Source: Dactylonectria macrodidyma (Eukaryota; Ascomycota; Sordariomycetes; Hypocreales; Nectriaceae). From it: DNA of 64,000 nt. The DNA lies in contig JAGMUV010000005.1 of NCBI GenBank assembly GCA_020744425.1, forward strand, positions 2,728,001-2,792,000, read 5' to 3'. This document shows, in pieces, positions 23,378 to 36,474 of the stretch (its first letter is position 1; each line of letters begins with the position of its first letter). A model generated the notes under the pieces. It was not told where the DNA came from. It was given only the letters and a program-made list of their open reading frames with translations, and made no database searches. The position numbers and the translations under genes are program-made.

Positions 23378-23833
23378 TTTCCTATAACTACTTTTTTTGG
23401 TCGTTTGCGGTGGTTGTCTTTATCTTGCTTTTTTGTTGCGCTGGTGGTGATGTCCTAGGTCACATTGCTGAAGTGTCAAACCACACGAATGTCAGATATT
23501 CAGTAGATCGCGTAAATAACAGGTCGGATCCTTAGACGTACCTAGAACTCTAGTCTGACTTCAAATACATACTTATTTTCTTGATCCTTCCCAAGTGTCC
23601 CTCTCCGTAGGACCTTAATTCACCCTTGCGTGTCTCCGCCAAAGCCCGGCCCCTCCTCCGAAAGCGGGGCCGGTTGAGTCCCTCTCTTATCAGCTTGTCG
23701 CACTCACATCCATCTCACTCACCCCTACAACATCTTAACTTCCGCAATGCCGTTGTAGTAATCGCCGTCATCCCTTGCGCTTCAATCAACCAGCGCCTTG
23801 ATAGAAACAGAGTCGCACGAGAATCGCAATACG
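23378..23833. other. intergenic, promoter and leader of nicotinamidase
   Basis: About 450 bases after the tRNA terminator. The last 150 bases are C-rich and fit the leader of the nicotinamidase gene. No gene seen. Confidence 0.5.
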
Positions 23834-24641
23834 ATGGCGTCATCTATGCCCTTTAAACCCGCACTCATTGTGGTGGACTTCCAGGAGGACTTTTGCCCGC
23901 CGGTGAGTTACATCTCACTCCACCTCGGTTGAGTCTTAGATGTATGGTCAGTTGCGCTGCAAGTGTAGCTCAGTTCATCGTCCTCATTCCTCAAAAGGCC
24001 TTGTAACCACCTCTAACAACATCAAGAACGGAAGCCTCGCAGTCACTGACGGCCGCGCCATCGCCCCCACCATCAACGCCCTCCTCGCTTTCCCCTTCGC
24101 GCTCAAGATCGCCACCAAAGACTGGCACCCAGCCTCGCACGTCTCCTTCGCGGCTAACCACGCGGGCGCCGCGCCCTACACGTCCTCGCATACCATCACG
24201 CACCCGTCCGATCCGGAGCGCAGCTACAACACCACGCTGTGGCCCGTCCACTGCGTCCAGGGCACACCCGGCTCCGCTCTCGTCCCGGAGCTGCACGTTG
24301 ACGCCCTGCACGAGGTCATTGAGAAGGGTTTGGATCCGCGCGTGGAGATGTATTCGGCGTTTTATGATCCTTTTCACGTTAGCGATAGTGGCCTGGCCAA
24401 GACGCTCAGGGATGCTGGTGTCACGGATGTCTTCGTTGTTGGCCTAGCGAGCGACTTTTGCGTCAAGGCAACAGCCGAGCACGCCGTCGAGGAAGGATAC
24501 CGGACCTTCATTGTCACTGAGGGGACAAGACCTGTCTTGCCCGACAAATGGGACGCATGCAAGAGCGAAATGGAAGCCAAAGGCATCAACTTCACATCCA
24601 TTAACGGAGATGAAGTGGCTCGCATCAAATCCATCTCATAG
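23834..24641 (+). CDS. PNC1: nicotinamidase (isochorismatase superfamily)
   Basis: Exons 23834-23902 and 24027-24641 flank a 124 bp intron and encode 227 residues, close to yeast Pnc1 in length. The enzyme hydrolyses nicotinamide to nicotinate plus ammonia in the NAD+ salvage pathway and so relieves nicotinamide inhibition of sirtuins. The catalytic triad is visible: D15 in VVDFQEDF, K54 in TKDWHP and C168 in ASDFCVKAT. The metal-binding set D55-W-H57 with H98 (WPVHC) is present. There is no signal peptide; cytosolic or nuclear location is expected. It converges on the HMG-CoA reductase gene with only 270 bases between the stop codons. Start chosen at 23834, the first ATG before the conserved first strand; a second in-frame ATG four codons later is possible. 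Confidence 0.95.
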
Positions 24642-24911
24642 ACTGCACGACACGAAGGGAATAAAGACGAAGAGTATTACAATGCATTTTTCAAGCGGTA
24701 CTTGATGTTTCCCACCTGTTTGTATCTTGTGTATGTTGTACCTGTGTACGCTTGGTGTTACCTATTCCAGAATGCCCAAAATGCGAAAACTCCATGCTGA
24801 TTCCCACCTCCAAAACCCAAGACGGCATGTCTCACGTCCTTGAGATTTTTACACCCGCTCGCTCCCAAATCTAATATTCCATCAGACTTAATGCTTTAGT
24901 AAAGAAAACAT

Positions 24912-27900
24912 CTATCGCTTCGACCTCTGAACAGCTGCCGCGCTCATGGACGTCATCGACACAGAGCGCTCCTGGGCGTTGGTCATGGCCAGCGACACTG
25001 GTGTCATGGGTGGCGCAGGAGTAGTCGAACGCGAGGGGGCGGCGCTTCGGTTGTGCTGCATGTGAGCCCTCACCAGGTGGCCGGCAGCGAGGGCACTGCA
25101 CAGAGACAGCTCACCGGCGAGGGTGGCAGCTCCGATGATACGGGCCAGGCGGCGGGCATTGTCTCCAGGGTTGGTGGGGTGCGAACCTCGGACCCCGAGC
25201 ATGTCGAGCATAGCGCTCTGGGGTTCGAGAATGGTGCCACCACCAAGAGTTCCAACCTCCAGAGAGGGCATGGACACGGAAATTTGCAAGGCTCCATTGA
25301 GGCTGAGGCGGGGTTAGCAAAAGAACTAGAATTGTGAGTTGATCTCGGGACAAACTTACTTCTTCATGATGGTGATACAGTTGGCACTCTCAACAACCTG
25401 AGCAGGGTCCTGTCCAGTGGCCAGGAAAATAGCAGCGACAATGTTGGCAGCGTGGGCGTTGAATCCACCCACGGAACCGGCCATGGCGGAACCGATCAAG
25501 TTCTTGGAAATGTTCAGCTCAACAAGGGAGTCGACGTCGCTCTTGAGAACCTTCTGAACCACGTCGCCAGGAATAATGGCCTCGGCAACAATTCCCTTGC
25601 CTCGTCCGTCAATCCAGTTGATGGCGGCAGCCTTCTTGTCGGTACAGTAGTTGCCAGACACAGAGATAATTTGCATGTCGTCAAAGCCAGCCTCGTTTGA
25701 CATGACACTGAGAGCGTGCTCGACACCCTTGGAGATCATGTTCATGCCCATGGCATCACCGGTGGTCGTCTTGAATCGAATGTACAGGTTGGTACCGGCA
25801 AGGGCCGTCTTCATGTGTTGCAACCGGGCGAATCGGCTAGTTGAGTTGAAGGCTTTCTTCATGGTGGCCTGGCCAGCATCGGAATCAAGCCAGTTCTTGG
25901 CGGCACCGGCTCGCTCCAGAGTATCAAAGGCAACACAGGGTCCACGAGTCATACCATCGGAAGTCAGGACGGTGATGGCACCGCCGCCAGAGTTGATGGC
26001 TTTGCAGCCTCGGCTGGTGCTGGCAACCAGGACACCTTCAGTGGTAGCCATGGGAATAAAATAGCTCTGTCCATCAATGACAAGAGGACCGGCAACACCG
26101 ACTGGGAGGGGCAGGTAACCAATGACGTTCTCGCAGCAAGCACCAAAGACCCGCTCCCAGTTGTAGTGCTCGTAAGGCAGCTTAGATTGGTCCAGCACGT
26201 GAGTGAGATCGGAAGTAGCCTTGGTTCGGGAAATGATGGTACGACGAATCTTGACAGCACGAGTGAAGTCCTTCAGAGTCTTTTCGAGAGCGTAGCCGGG
26301 AATCTTGCCTCGCATCGAGAGTGAGACGACTTCCTCGTCACTCAACTCGGGGACGCGACCCTCACTCAACAGCTTCTCAAGCACGGCATTGGGACGGTTT
26401 GGCGCATCTGCAGGTCGGGGTCGGGTCATCTGAAGCTGGAGCACATCGGTCTCATCGTCGGTGGCGGCAGGCGTGCTGGGCTGGGTGCGCTGAGGGGTGG
26501 GGGGAACATATTCGCCCAGGGGAAGAGTGGTGGCGCTGGTGTCATTGAATCGCTGAGCGCGGGCCAACTCGCTTCGATCGATAGGGTGCTCAGGCTCATT
26601 AGGGTCCTTGATTCCCCAACGGGCAACATTGAAGAGATAACCGTTCAAACCGACACTCAGAGCCAGAGCAACAATGATCCACTTGGAGAGAACAGGGTCC
26701 TCAAGACTCTTGAGCAGGCCACCAACGACACGGCCACCCATGCCGTACCCCTGGAACGGGTGGTTTGCACCATCCAGGTTCGAGGTGTTTTCGCCCAGAG
26801 TCGATCCCAGGGCATAGTGGACAGAAGGATACTCCAGCTCGTACTTGATGGGGGTAAGGACAGTGACCAAAGTGGGTCGGTTGTTAGCCTTGGCAGTCGC
26901 TAGAATGGCATCCAAGCCGTTGGAGGCAACCTTGAAGGGGTCAACGGTAAGGGGAGAAACGACACCACCGATGCTGCTAGCCCAAGAGCGAAGGGTGGAC
27001 AAGGAGCTGGGGTTGCGGAAAGGGATGGACAGCAGGTTGACAAGGTTGACAAAGACGAAACCCAGAATCATGAGAACCTTGAACTTGGGGATGCTGCTGC
27101 TCTTGCGACCAAACAGAGACGAGTCCTTGTCGCTTCCGTTAACGGCAGGCCAGTCATCGTTGCTCTTGGCGACATTCTCAGCAACGCGTCGGCTGACACC
27201 GTCATCCTCCAGGGCCATGCGCATGTCGACATGGCGCTTGATGCGGTTGATCTCGAGCTTGATGCTCAGAATGGCGGTGTAGAAGGTGAAGAGCAGGATG
27301 CAATCGAAGAGGAGGATCCATGCAGCCAGGAAGCAGAAGTGCTGCAGGCCACCCTGGACGCCGGAGGCAGCGCCAAGAGCCAGGATCACGATCTCGATAG
27401 CATAGTCGCGGGCAATCTCGAAACCCTTGTCCTTGATGGCGGCCTGAACAGCGTACTGGATGACGTTCTCGGTGCCGCGCTCGGGGGAGCGCTTGCCAGA
27501 CTTGGAGCTCTGGATCTGGGCGCGTCGGTGCTCGATAGCGTGCGACATGACGGCGCGGGTGAGGACAATGTTCTTCTCGAAGCCAATGGTGACAACTAGG
27601 AAAGGCAGACCCTCGGACAGCAGAATGACACTGATTGGCACACCGAGCTTGGTGGTGACAGCCAGACCGAAAAGGAAAGCGAAGACGGACGAAAAGAGTG
27701 TGCAAATGCCGAGCCAGAACTTGGAGCCCATGCGGCGCATAGACAGGAACAGAGAGACAAAGGTCAGGTGCATGGCAATATAGCCGAGCAACATGATGAC
27801 AATGTCCAGGGTCTCGGCGTTCTTGAGAAGATCTAGGAACTCGGTCCAGGTGTTGCTAATCCATTCGGTAATGCTATTGCGGGTGCTGACCTTGGCAGCC

Positions 27901-28526
27901 TTCATGATCCAAGTCTTCTTCTCGCGGCCGTGGGAGGTCTCGATTTCCTCGGATTCTTCGTTGGGGATCTCCTGGGTGGCGGCCAGGAACTCGGGACCCT
28001 CGAGGTAGGGCAGGGAGTAGGCGAGGATGCTGTCCTGGGAGTAGGCGGTGAAGGGGTTGGCGGTGGAAGGCAGAGAGGTGATGGTGAGGTTCTCGGGGAC
28101 GGGAACGTGGTGGGAGCGCGGCGCGGTGCTGGGCGAGTCGGTCGAGAGGGTGTCGGGGAAGACGAGGGTTAAGAGAGCGAGGTGCTCAGCTTCGGCAGCC
28201 AAAGCAGGGTCCTGACCAACGCTCTGCCACTTCCAGGCGTTGTCGGGGCTGGCAAGCAAAACACGGCTTCCCTCGACGAGAGAAGACCAGTCGGCCTTGC
28301 CCACGGATGTACCCTCAACATTGAGGTCGAAGAGTCTCTGCTGGAGGAGACCGACGTAGGAGGTGCTGGCGAGGACGGCAACGGTGACGACGGTGTGTAT
28401 GGGGTGGGAGCACGCCAGGCGGGAGAGGAACTGGACGAGAGGAGTAAGGCGTTTCGAGGCCCACGAGGGCGTGGCGGCCTGAGCGACAGGTTCACCGCGA
28501 AAGCGGCTGGGGAGGAAGGACGCCAT
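24912..28526 (-). CDS. 3-hydroxy-3-methylglutaryl-CoA reductase
   Basis: Exon 28526-25360 and exon 25302-24912 flank a 57 bp intron and encode 1185 residues. The enzyme reduces HMG-CoA to mevalonate with NADPH, the committed step to ergosterol and isoprenoids, and sits in the ER membrane. The N-terminal half has an anchor helix near residue 45, a lumenal-type loop, then a multi-helix sterol-sensing region (about 240-430; [12 protein letters not shown]) and another helix near 620. The catalytic domain shows [21 protein letters not shown] with E830, [17 protein letters not shown]1040 in GQDPAQ, GTLGGGT and H1136 in RAHMQHNR. All catalytic residues are therefore intact. The intron falls six residues after the Cys of SANCITI, in the catalytic domain. 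A long leader with possible upstream frames precedes the ATG. Confidence 0.97.
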
Positions 28527-31500
28527 GATGTCGAGAGGATCGGAGAAGGGACTCGGCGTCGTCTACAACATTGATGGGCGTGTGCTGGCCTAAGCGTGGT
28601 GTAAGTCCGGAGTGAAAGAGTGAAGGTCTGGGAGCGCGACGAGTATTTAAACAATTGGCCGAAGCCATTGAGGTCTCGCAGGCAGGGACGTGGTGAGGAC
28701 GGATCACAGGTCGACGACACGGAGGGAGGCTGAGGGCTGATGGTGTGTACTTTGTACTTACGTTTTGAGGTGTCAGGTGGTGGAAGTGCGTGCCAGGCGT
28801 TGAGGCCGAGGCAGCGACAAAGCGACAGACGGAGGTCCGATAATTGGCGGGCGGGAGGGGCCTCGGGGCTCGGAGCTTCGAAGGAGGGTCGGTGGTGGTG
28901 GGCGACTGGTAGGGAGGACCGAAAGAGGTGGGTGAGACGCTTGTACAGAGCCAAAGAGGCGCGCGAACAATGGGATAACGGTGAGCGCACGGCGGAGAGG
29001 CGAGCCAATTGCCAATTGCCAATGGACGGTCAACACAACGGAAGACAGCCAAGAGCGACACGGACGCAAAGAGGCAGGGAGGAGAAGCCTGCGATAGGGG
29101 GATAGATAGGAGAGGAAGAGAATAGGGGGGGAGGGAGAAAGGGAAGAGTAGAAGATGGGATAGTCTGGCCGATATGTGGGTGACGAAGTGGGTGAGGGAC
29201 GAGAAAGATTCCCGACCTAAAAAAGACCCGACCTGGAAGAGAGAGACATGAGGATCCGTCCCGGGGGGACCAGCGGGCCTAACGCGACGATGCCAGTGGC
29301 CCAGCCGGGCTAAAAGCGCAGGCTAACTGGAACTGTTCCTGGCTGCGGTTCCTTTTACGGCCTACGACAAGTACAGGCTACGGGTTTTGCTGGTGACCGC
29401 CGGGTGGGAACTGGGGACGGACGAGGAAAGAGGTCTTTCCTTGCTGGGCCCTGGTCCTCTGGACGGCACTTGCCCCGTGAAATTACACTTGCACCTGCGT
29501 TCTCTTCGCGCCTGCTACACCCGAACCGCGGCCGAGCAAGGAAGAGAAAAAAAAAAAAAAAAAAAAAAATCGTAGTGAGGATAAACGACTGGCCAATTGC
29601 CGACGTGGGCCCGGTCGCAGCAACCAGGCCCTGTGAATACGTCAGAACCGCAGGTACCTCTGCCGCGCTGCCAGTGAGTGGATGTAATTCCATGGGGGGA
29701 GCAGGGCAACAGAGACTGGGGTGGTTGAGTCTTGAGAGACAAGGGGCCAAGGGGTGGAGAGGATTGCTTTCAGGGCACTTTTAAAATGGGGCCGCAAATT
29801 GATGGATTTATTTGATGGGTGGCGGTGGGCAGGGGGCGGTGGCCTTGCAGATTGCCTGTGGCCGAATGCACCAGCAGAGGTAGCCCGGGGTGCCGTCTTT
29901 CAGTGGGCGCGTTATGGCCGTAGAACCCCACCTCCCGGGTTGGAGGGCCAGGGCCAACCAGGCGACGAAGAGAGAAAAAAAAAAAAGTACAGGTACGGAG
30001 CGCTGAAAAGTGCATGCCCGTGCTGACACAGACAGGTCCCAGGTACAGGCGCTATCACATTTTCGCCCTTTTCATGGGGTTTGCTGTTGTTTTCCTCTCC
30101 ACTTGCGCTGCATGGCTGTCTGGAACCGACTGCCAGTGCGTCTTTGGTAGCGGGTTGTGGCGCCCCGACAGCGTGGGTTGCAAGGGATGTTTAAGGCACC
30201 TTCTAGCACTTCTAGGCGCAATCACAATCGGCAACTCAACCATTTTCGCTTTCATGCGTTGAGACTAAGGTTACTTCTCAACGCTATGTCTAGACCGCAA
30301 CCATTTCGAGCCCTTGTGCTGTCTACGAATATGGGAAGGGGCAAGTATCGAGACCTATGTAGCTGTTCTTTGTGTAAACTCTGTTTTCTGCACGGGTGGG
30401 AGCCTTGGAAGAGAACAAAACAAGAGAGGCACGTAGGAACCATAGATGCATAGAGGGATGATTTTGCACAAGGAAGATGGCATGCGGCTTTCTGCTACGA
30501 GACTAGCCGCCGTCGGTGAAGTGAATTGATGAGTTGCCGCACACCCTCAGCAGAGAGAAGGTATTCCCGCTATGTTCTAGGCCGTTTTCTTAGCCGGGCC
30601 GCTTCTTTCTAGCTGCCTCTTTTCTAGGTTGAATGCAATGTGCCATAGAAGTTACTGGTCCATCAATCAATGCCAATCGGATACGCGTGTCCTGAAGCAA
30701 ATGCCGAGTCTAACGCTTCTCGTGGCTGTGGCTGTAGCACCGTCACAATGCTCCAAATAGTCCCAACTTTTCGAGGCCTTCCATGATGAAGCGCATTCGC
30801 GAGTACGAAAGAGTGTGGCCCGGATGCAATTGTTCCCATTGACTTGACGTCAACCACTCTTGCCTCCAGGCACCCATCCATCATCCCCAAGTGCCGAGTA
30901 ACACCTTACCCAGCCCTCATCTTTCGTAAGCTGTGCCTTGTCGAGCTGAAGCTGCGTCGAACAATCCGCAGCAAGGACATCCCACGTCCACATTCGACTT
31001 CCCGCATCGGTGTGGAGCTTTCGCATCGTTCCGGCCACCTCCTAGCGGCAGACAGAACCCCCCGCAGTCGCATGCCCTGTCCATCCAGATGCATGCCCAT
31101 GTTCCAGAGATGCATGTCTTGTCCGTCAAGATGCATGCAGTTCCCAGACAGAGCATCGCGAAAAACTTGGTCGCTAGTCTGGGTCGGATGTGCATGAAGT
31201 CCACGAGAATCGACAAGCCAGGGATGGATACATTCTTCATAGCGCGCATCGTAGCCCCTGGTCTTCAATCCACGCTTTTAGGCACACCTTTGTTCATGTC
31301 GATCGCCATCTCGAGGGGTTCCGACTTGCTGGCTAGCCCGCCTAGGCCTTGGAGATGACAAGTGGGTGGCTGCCGCCCGGCCGGGCCCGGGGTTCCATGT
31401 GCAGATTGCCGCTGTGCGTTCGTACTCTTACTCTTATTCTGTTTTGCTAGTCGAGTTTCGTCTTCTGCGCCTCATCATCACCTTCCTGTTCCTGGTTCTG

Positions 31501-34351
31501 CCTCTTTGCAGAAAACCATGGCCAGGAATTAAAGCCCCCCCATCAAAACTTCCCTCCACACCCATGTCTCCTAGTTCCAGACTCGGCCCCAAACAGACCT
31601 CCTGTGTGTGCCGTATGCTGGAGCCACGTCGCCGCCAAACGAACCAGTGAATTGCACGCAATGAGATCATGGTGCTTCCGGCCATGACGCCTAGATCGGG
31701 CTGTGGCCTCCGCTCGCTGTTCCGGGACTCGTCTCGTCGGCTCTGTCCGTCGCCAAAAATGGCCGATTTCCTTTTCCTCCCACCAGATGTAACAAATTGA
31801 CGAAGAGGGCTTTGGGAGCTAACTCGAGGCTAAGAGGCGTTAAGAGGGTCAGATGGAGTCAATCTCTTATCAATCAGTAAACCATCTGCCCCATCGCCCC
31901 CATCCTAGACCCCCCATCTTCAGCCCCAGACCCAAGACGGCCATCCACAGTGGACCGCGAGCTGCGGTTTCGGCCATCGTCGAGTGCTCAATAAAGGCTC
32001 ACAAAAGCCTCATCTGCCGAACTTTTGCAATGTTTCAGTACATACATCCTGCTCGTGATGTGGATCAGTGACGCCAACCGAGGGCAGTCCGCCAAGGCAT
32101 GGGGCCGCCACCAAGGACGGCCGCGTGCCGCATCTGGGATGCGATGTTGGAGCCGCATTGCGACTTTACCTCGAGCTCGCCCGAAACATGGGTACGGAAA
32201 GAATCCTGGTAAAATTCTCGACAGTAGACCCTGAATCTCCTCCTCGTCCCCCACCCTCACTAACAACAGTACACCTATCACGGCGGCCTTTTCATGTGAC
32301 GCCTTCAACTAGACCGAACCGTGAGTAGCCCTCACCCAAAATGTCTCTCATAGCCCCCATCAGCCGCGAGATTATTGCAAAGTTGTTTTTCTCAATGCCT
32401 CCCTCACATGGCATGGACACACACACCTAGCATCTGAGTAACCTTGCTATTCCGTCTCGGGCTGAAGTCAGCAGCAATGTGTCACAGTTGACACACATGC
32501 CTCTTTGTGTCTTGCCAACGGCCATCCTCAAATCGATGCTAAGATGTCAGCTAAGAAGAAGATGGTTGCCTTGCAAGTCCAATCGACTTCTTAGGACGCA
32601 CGGACTCAGCCGAAGCATACCTTATGGCTTGAGCAGGCACATATTTAGCTGAGGAGCTCAAGTGAGCTGAGCGAGGCTTTTATTGCCAGACATCCTCGAA
32701 TGTAAGAGCAGCTGGACGCACTCATCATGGTGGTCTGCACACGCGAGTGTTGACACTTCAGCGCAAGACACTGCCTATTTCTGCACTCAGTCATGACCGC
32801 AGGTTTTTGGTCGCATGTCACCTGAACAGGCCATCCTTGGGCTGGCGCGTCGGACATGCCAGCAAAACTCCCCCAACCGAAACACATTGCGATGAAACAT
32901 ATGCCGACATCACCAGATTCTCGCACCGTTGAAACGCAAACACAACGTTCGGCAATACACGGCTCACAGTGCAACTCGAGCCGTGCCAGCAATGCCAGCT
33001 GCTTGGCCCATGGCAGTCTACCATTGACACCGTGGATGCGTCAAGGTGCGGCCACGTCTCCGGGATATATGAGCAAATATCACATATTGCATTACGACAA
33101 TCAGCAAGGGATGATTCATCATGATCCAACATTCCCTGGCCTGCATTCCCGTGGTTCACAGGACCCTGACGTAGCGTGGCAGATCCGCCACCTCCACGAG
33201 CCAAAGTTGCGGGGCCGGCCACCATCCGGTGTGAGATTGTGGTATCATATCATCATGGGGAACGGGAAATGAGAAGCGGCCTTTTCGATGAAGGGCCAGA
33301 AACCGGGCCCGATATTACTCCATGCGTTTCTCGGCAGGTATATTTTTTTAAGGGCGCAAATTGAGCCCTTTCGGCCGGCAGTATGGGCTAGTGCCCCAGT
33401 TCTTCAGTTTCGCTTCGGGCAAAGAAGACGGTCTCGGAGCATGATAACCATCTGTCATCTCAGGTCCCGCGGCCAGGTGGAAGTTGTGGATGTGTTGTCA
33501 ATGAGACGCGAGCCAGCGCTAAACGATAGCGACGGTGCCATCGGCGCTTTGCCACGGCTGCGTTAGTCGACGCCGGAGTTGAGCGAACCCACCAAGACGG
33601 CGTCTAGATAAGTCAATGGAGAGGGGTCTTGGGGGGTTCGATATCTAGATGGCCTTCTTTCGCCCTCAACTTAGAGAGATTAACATCACGGGCAGACAGA
33701 GACCACAGCCCATCCAACATATCATCCCCTCCGAGCCATATAAAGTCCCTCCGAACCGCTTGGCCGGAGCACCCTCCGCATCAGCCGCCCTCAATGCAAC
33801 GGCCCGCTTCCGTTGGACGGCCGGCCCACTCGGTCGAAAACGTAGACATTCGACGTCGCCAAGGCTCCGCTCGCTCGCTGTGATCATACGATGTCTTGCC
33901 CCAGAGCAACGTCTCGCCCCGTGTCAAAAATGACGCCAGCAACGTAAATCTGGAGCAAGCTCTGATGCGGCCTTGCCGTGCGCTTTGCCGCCCGTTTTCA
34001 TTGGTCGCGGTATCGCCTTGTGAGAGACAGCTGCCTTGTTGAGAAGGAAGCTCAGGCCGAAGTTTTTTTTTCCCTCCTAATCTCGTGATATTTGAGCCGT
34101 GCGTGTCCCCATTGCGAACTTTTTCCCCAACGGCCTTCGTAAAATAATCTGGGGCCCCGGGGGAACCGGAGATAGACATGACATCAACGCCACATTCGAC
34201 CTTCCTGGGGATCCCGTCGCCAGAATAAAAATAAAAATCTCCGAAATCCCTCGCCCTCCTCCGCCCCAAAAGTATCATCCCTCCCCAGTGTCGCCTGACG
34301 ATCCACCTACATTTGGCTTAGAACGGCGCATGCTGGAATCGCGGCATCGGC
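28527..34351. other. 5.8 kb gene-poor region between divergent HMGR and oleate-hydratase-like genes
   Basis: The left 600 bases are the likely leader and promoter of HMG-CoA reductase, with three copies of GTGGGTGA at 28928, 29176 and 29188. An A23 tract lies at 29547. Near 31080-31145, AGATGCATG recurs three times in a short imperfect repeat. The right 400 bases are C-rich leader for the downstream gene. Frames of 100-280 codons in between overlap on several strands and show no domain; I support no gene here. Confidence 0.5.
29547..29569 (+). repeat. poly-A tract (23 A)
   Basis: An uninterrupted A23 run about 1 kb upstream of the HMG-CoA reductase start. Such runs often act as nucleosome-excluding promoter elements and are prone to length error. 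Confidence 0.9.
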
Positions 34352-36155
34352 ATGGAGGAGACACCACCTGAGCCCAATACGGCCGCCGCAAACACCACCA
34401 ATGGATTCTCAACAGAGGAGCCTTCTCTTCAGGAATCTGCTCCCCAGGATTCAGCTCATCAACCCTCCTCGTCGCCACGAGACTCTACCGGCCCCGATGT
34501 GTGGCTCGTCGGTGGCGGCATCGCCTCGCTGGCCGCCGCCGTGTATCTAATTGACGATGCCCAAGTCCCAGGCGATCGCATCCACATCCTCGAGGCCCTT
34601 TCCAAGCCCGGCGGCTCCATGGCCACCTTTTCCAAGCCATCCTGGGACACGGGATACCGCGTGTCGGCCATCCGCAAGATGAGCCTGACGTATAAGTGCC
34701 TGTACGGCATGCTCGAAAAAGTGCCCGCCGAGGCCGAGGGCCAGACACTGGCCGACAAGATGAATAGCTTCAACCGCGCCAGGAAGAAGCTCGGCGCCTC
34801 GGGTACGCGGCTCGTCAGGCAGATCCTGGACGGCATGGGCGTCGACCAGCCCGAGGCCGTCGACGTGAGCACCATGGGCCTCAGCGTCAAGAACCAATGC
34901 GACTTGATGCGAGTCGTGCTGGAGACGGAGGAGGACCTGGAGGGGTTGGAGATCCAGGCTCTATTCGCCCCGGACTTCTTCGAGACCAACTTCTGGGACT
35001 TGTGGTCGTCGCTCAACCGCTTCCATCCCTGGTGCAGCGCCGTCGAGTTCAGGCGCTGTCTGCACCGATTCCTCCACGAGTTCCCTAACATGGGCACTCT
35101 TTCTGGCGTCGAGCAAGCTCCCGAGGAGGACTTTGAGGCTATCATCAAGCCGCTATCACAGTATCTCAAAGCTATGGATGTTGACTTTAGGCAAGGTAAG
35201 AACGGGCCGGTTTTATGAGTGCGAGCAATCTCTGACTTGAGCAGGCGTCCAAGTGACTGGTTTGGACTTCGAAGACATGGGCCCTGACTTCAGAGTCTCC
35301 GTGATCAAGGCTGTGCAGGGCGGTGCAGATGTTGAGCTCACCCTAGGACCTTCTGACCTTGTTCTTTTAACCCTTGGATCACTGACCTCTGGCATGGGCT
35401 ACGGATCCAACACCAAGCCCCCTCCCACCATGGAGCTTCGAGACTCTGCTCCCCACGAACTCGACCCTGCATGGACCTTCTGGGACCAACTCGCTTTGGA
35501 GCGCCCCACGACGTTTGGCAACCCCGAGGCTTTCTTCGATCGGCCTTCCAAGTCGACCTGGCTGTCTTTTACCACGACTCTTCATGATCCGGCTTTCTTC
35601 AAGCATCTGCGCGATTGGACGGGCACGCTGACCGGTGCCGTGCCCCTCATCACCTTCCGCGACTGCCCCTGGATGTTGTCCCTCACCATCCCCCAGCAGC
35701 CGTACCTTAAGGACCAGCCTGATGACGTCTTTGTGTTTTGGGGCTACGGACTATTCCCCGACCAGCACGGACGGCACGTCAAGAAGTCCATGTTGGAGTG
35801 TACCGGCGCGGAGATTCTGACCGAGCTGCTCCACCTTATGGCATACCCTGTCCAGCCGACACTCGCCAGGTCCATCACGATCCCGTGCCTCATGCCTCTC
35901 ATCGGCAGCCCGTTCCTCACGAGGAAGAAGGGTGACCGCCCCAAGGTGATTCCCGACGGCAGCAAGAACCTCGGGCTGATGGGCCAGTTTGTCGAGATCG
36001 AGCGCGAGGTGACCTTCACCATGGAGTACTCGGTGCGGTCGGCCCAGCTCGCCGTCTACGGGCTAATGGGCGTCGATAAGCAGCCCCCCGGGGTCCAGGG
36101 CGAGGACCACTCGGTCGTGACGTTGGGGATGGCCCTCAAAACCATGATGACTTAA
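34352..36155 (+). CDS. oleate hydratase family (MCRA) flavoprotein
   Basis: Exons 34352-35195 and 35245-36155 flank a 49 bp intron and encode 584 residues. After about 48 disordered residues comes a Rossmann FAD site (VWLVGGGIASLAAAVYLI, then EALSKPGGSM). Downstream blocks LGSLTSGMGYGS, FRDCPWMLSLTIPQQPYLKDQPDDVFVFWGYGLFPD, CTGAEIL and SVRSAQLAVYGLMG are characteristic of oleate hydratases, which add water to the cis-9 double bond of free oleate to give 10-hydroxystearate. In bacterial enzymes an RGGREM motif carries the catalytic Glu; the equivalent here (residues 105-110) reads SAIRKM, with K109 in the Glu position. Hydratase activity is therefore uncertain; substrate or reaction may differ. 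No signal peptide or membrane helix. The fold assignment is strong, the activity is inference. Confidence 0.88.
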
Positions 36156-36474
36156 AAACAATATATTCAAGGAAAAATTAAGAAGCCCTGTAAAAACGAA
36201 ACAGAAAAACGGCGCAGGCGGCAAAAATGTCTTTTTTGGATGGTTACAAGATCGATTTTTGGAATGCTACAGAACAAAACCCCTCTCGCTCTGGTTCGAG
36301 AAGCTCTCTGGGTTTGGGAAGAAATACTTGTACTTGTTGTGATCATGCATGAAAAGTCTTTGTTACGATGGTCGGAGTCTTTTTGTATTGAACAAATAAT
36401 ATTGGTTCTCATATGATTTGATCTTGAGGTGTGGTGGCAAACTGCGGTCTTGTGAACAGCAAGCTCCTTGCTAT
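36156..36474. other. short intergenic region
   Basis: About 320 bases forming the 3' flank of the oleate-hydratase-like gene, AT-rich after 36156. Nothing coding seen before the HET-like fragment. Confidence 0.5.

Noticed and set aside
28169..29008. 279-codon minus frame overlapping the start of HMG-CoA reductase
   Set aside because: It overlaps the reductase's first codons in another frame, has Ser/Pro/Arg composition, and fits leader sequence rather than a gene.
28928..29195. Sterol regulatory elements upstream of HMG-CoA reductase as annotated sites
   Set aside because: The motif lacks one C compared with the accepted SREBP-type site, so it is kept as a low-interest finding rather than a feature.
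34459..35169. 236-codon minus frame
   Set aside because: Antisense of the oleate-hydratase-like first exon, with low-complexity composition and no motif.
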